7,081 bases of DNA from assembly GCA_027063545.1 (NCBI GenBank), contig JAMORN010000138.1, positions 1 through 7,081 on the forward strand, written 5' to 3'. The DNA comes from JAMORN01 sp027063545 [NCBI: bacterium] (GTDB lineage Bacteria > JAMORN01). The notes beneath the pieces are model-generated. The model saw only the letters and a program-made list of their open reading frames with translations, did no database searches and was not told where the DNA came from. The position numbers and the translations under genes were made by a program. Below are positions 5,835-7,081 of this stretch, in pieces (within the stretch, counting starts at the first letter, position 1; each line of letters opens with the position of its first letter).

Positions 5835-6170
5835 ATGGAATATTTAGATTTTTCTAAGGAATCTATATTAAAAATATATATCTCAGAATTAGATAAAGCA
5901 GAAGGTAAGCCCTTATATGAGTTTATTATGTATAAAGCAAAAGAGTTTAAACTTTCTGGAATTACTATATATAAAGGGATAATGGGGTATGGAAGGCATT
6001 TTCATATTCATACAGATAAAATTTTAACTTTATCAGAGAATCTTCCTATTATAATTGAGATAGTTGATGAAGAAAAAAGATTGATTGAATTTATTCAGTA
6101 TATAAAAGATTATATAAAAGAAGGTATAATTTCCCTTGAGGATGTAAGGGTAATGAGAATAAGAGATTAA
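5835..6170 (+). CDS. DUF190 family protein (PII-like fold), partner of FluC
   Basis: 111-aa cytoplasmic protein of the DUF190 family (Pfam PF02641), whose ferredoxin-like fold resembles PII signalling proteins. Landmarks: LKIYISELD at 12-20, GKPLYEFIM at 24-32, LSGITIYKGIMGYG at 40-53 followed by RHFHIHT at 54-60, LPIIIEIVDEE at 70-80, and a C-terminal strand VRVMRIRD. The start has GGAG 7 nt upstream. DUF190 genes often sit next to crcB/fluC, and this copy follows fluC by 29 nt, so it probably regulates or senses something linked to fluoride export. No ligand is established. The next gene begins 4 nt after the stop, so the M16 peptidase is probably co-transcribed. Confidence 0.9.
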   Translation: MEYLDFSKESILKIYISELDKAEGKPLYEFIMYKAKEFKLSGITIYKGIMGYGRHFHIHTDKILTLSENLPIIIEIVDEEKRLIEFIQYIKDYIKEGIISLEDVRVMRIRD

Positions 6171-6174
6171 TAAT

Positions 6175-7081
6175 ATGAGAATAAAAACAAAAATGTTGAG
6201 AAGAGAGTTTATTTTATTTTTTATTATTTTTTTCTTAAAAACAATTTTAGTTTTTTCAGCCTCTATTGATATTAATATTATTAAAAAGACTTATTTTGAT
6301 AGTGTTGAAAGCTTTAAGTTAGAAAATGGACTTAAGGTTGTTTTAATTAAAAAAAATTCTGCTCCTATTGTTTCCTGTAGAATTATATATAAGGTTGGTT
6401 CCAGATTTGAGGAGACTGGATATACTGGAATATCCCATATGCTTGAGCATATGATGTTTAAAGGTACTAAAAAACTTGGCACAAAGGATTACAAACTTGA
6501 CTCTTTGGTATGGGTAAAGATTGATAGTTTATATCCATTAATGATGAACTTTTTGGAGAATTCTGATTCTCTAATGTATAAAAGAGTAAAAAATGAGTAT
6601 GATTCTTTAATGAATATTAATAATAAAATTGCAATAAAAAATCACTACTTTTTACTTATGGATAAAGAAGGGGCTCAAGATGTAAATGCTTATACAACAA
6701 AGGATGGAACATTTTATTTTGCTACTCTTCCTAAAAATAAATTGGAATTATTTTTTGCTACAGAAAGCGATAGAATGATAAATAGTACATTTAGAGAGTT
6801 TTATACGGAAAGAAGTGTTGTAAGAGAGGAAAGAAGAAGAAGATATGAAAATAGACCAAGGGGAATGGCTTGGGAGAAGTTAATTGCTTATAGTTATATA
6901 TCCCATCCATATAGAAATCCTGTTATTGGTTGGGGTGATGATATAGAAAATTATACAATAGATTACTTAAGATCATACTATAAAAAATATTATGCGCCTA
7001 ATAATGCTATTTTAGTCGTTGTAGGTGATATTGATTTTAATAAAACAAAAAAATTGATAAATAAATACTTTTCTCATATTC
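6175..7081 (+). CDS. M16 family zinc peptidase, exported (3' end beyond window)
   Basis: First 302 codons of an insulinase/pitrilysin-type (M16) peptidase; the gene runs off the window. The N terminus is basic (MRIKTKMLRR), followed by a hydrophobic segment at 12-28 and a likely signal-peptidase site near Ala29, so the enzyme acts in the periplasm or outside. The peptidase domain begins at FKLENGLKVVL (47-57). The inverted zinc motif is HMLEH at 88-92; the third ligand is probably Glu218 in ERSVVREER. QDVNAYTTKDGTFYF at 168-182 and YAPNNAILVVVGD at 273-285 are typical M16 segments. Between GTK (102-104) and QDVNAY lies an insert of about 60 residues rich in Leu, Lys and Asn, probably helical, seen in some exported M16 proteins but absent from short M16B enzymes. 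The ribosome-binding site is weak. Met7 is an alternative start. Confidence 0.9.
   Translation, partial: MRIKTKMLRREFILFFIIFFLKTILVFSASIDINIIKKTYFDSVESFKLENGLKVVLIKKNSAPIVSCRIIYKVGSRFEETGYTGISHMLEHMMFKGTKKLGTKDYKLDSLVWVKIDSLYPLMMNFLENSDSLMYKRVKNEYDSLMNINNKIAIKNHYFLLMDKEGAQDVNAYTTKDGTFYFATLPKNKLELFFATESDRMINSTFREFYTERSVVREERRRRYENRPRGMAWEKLIAYSYISHPYRNPVIGWGDDIENYTIDYLRSYYKKYYAPNNAILVVVGDIDFNKTKKLINKYFSHI

Noticed and set aside
6436-6453. CATATGCT-TG-AGCATATG inverted repeat
   Set aside because: It lies over the codons for His-Met-Leu-Glu-His-Met, the conserved zinc motif of the M16 peptidase, so the symmetry follows from the protein sequence.
6291-6482. 63-codon open frame on the minus strand
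   Set aside because: Antisense to the M16 peptidase over its zinc motif; no independent evidence of coding.

Overview
The window comes from a very AT-rich bacterial genome (roughly 30% GC by eye) that uses the standard bacterial code: TGG encodes Trp, and TGA is used once as a stop. Several starts have strong Shine-Dalgarno sites. A lipoprotein with a Gly at +2 after the lipobox Cys, a signal-peptide-bearing M16 peptidase and an exported plant-polysaccharide hydrolase suggest a Gram-negative-type, probably anaerobic, saccharolytic bacterium. I cannot name a genus or phylum from the sequence.

Layout. (1) Positions 1-1911, minus strand: a surface lipoprotein made of a CBM11-like carbohydrate-binding domain followed by a GH5 cellulase-type catalytic domain. 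A GC-rich hairpin lies just past its stop codon, and a 12-bp palindrome with a CCGG core, resembling a LacI-family operator, lies just before its ribosome-binding site. (2) 2051-2965, plus strand: cysK (cysteine synthase). It converges on 2967-3752, minus strand, a fumarylacetoacetate-hydrolase-family enzyme; the two stop codons are one base apart. (3) 3849-5367, plus strand: a tight cluster of a YbjQ-family protein, a 51-aa single-pass membrane protein overlapping it by 3 nt, a second and divergent YbjQ-family protein, and a membrane-anchored M48 zinc metalloprotease. All three junctions overlap (3, 11 and 17 nt). (4) 5425 to the window end, plus strand: fluC/crcB (fluoride channel), a DUF190 protein of PII-like fold, and the first 302 codons of an exported M16 zinc peptidase that runs off the window.

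How the genes work together. The GH5 gene stands alone and is probably induced by sugars through a repressor at its palindrome. cysK and the FAH gene appear to be single housekeeping genes. The YbjQ / small membrane protein / YbjQ / M48 block is the most system-like part: its overlapping frames imply translational coupling and a joint membrane-associated function that I cannot assign. FluC and DUF190 are a recurrent bacterial pair. No strong terminator is visible between 3849 and 7081, so all six genes and the partial one downstream of M48 may share one transcript. There is no gene-free stretch over 300 bases, and I see no tRNA, rRNA, CRISPR array, insertion sequence or phage gene.
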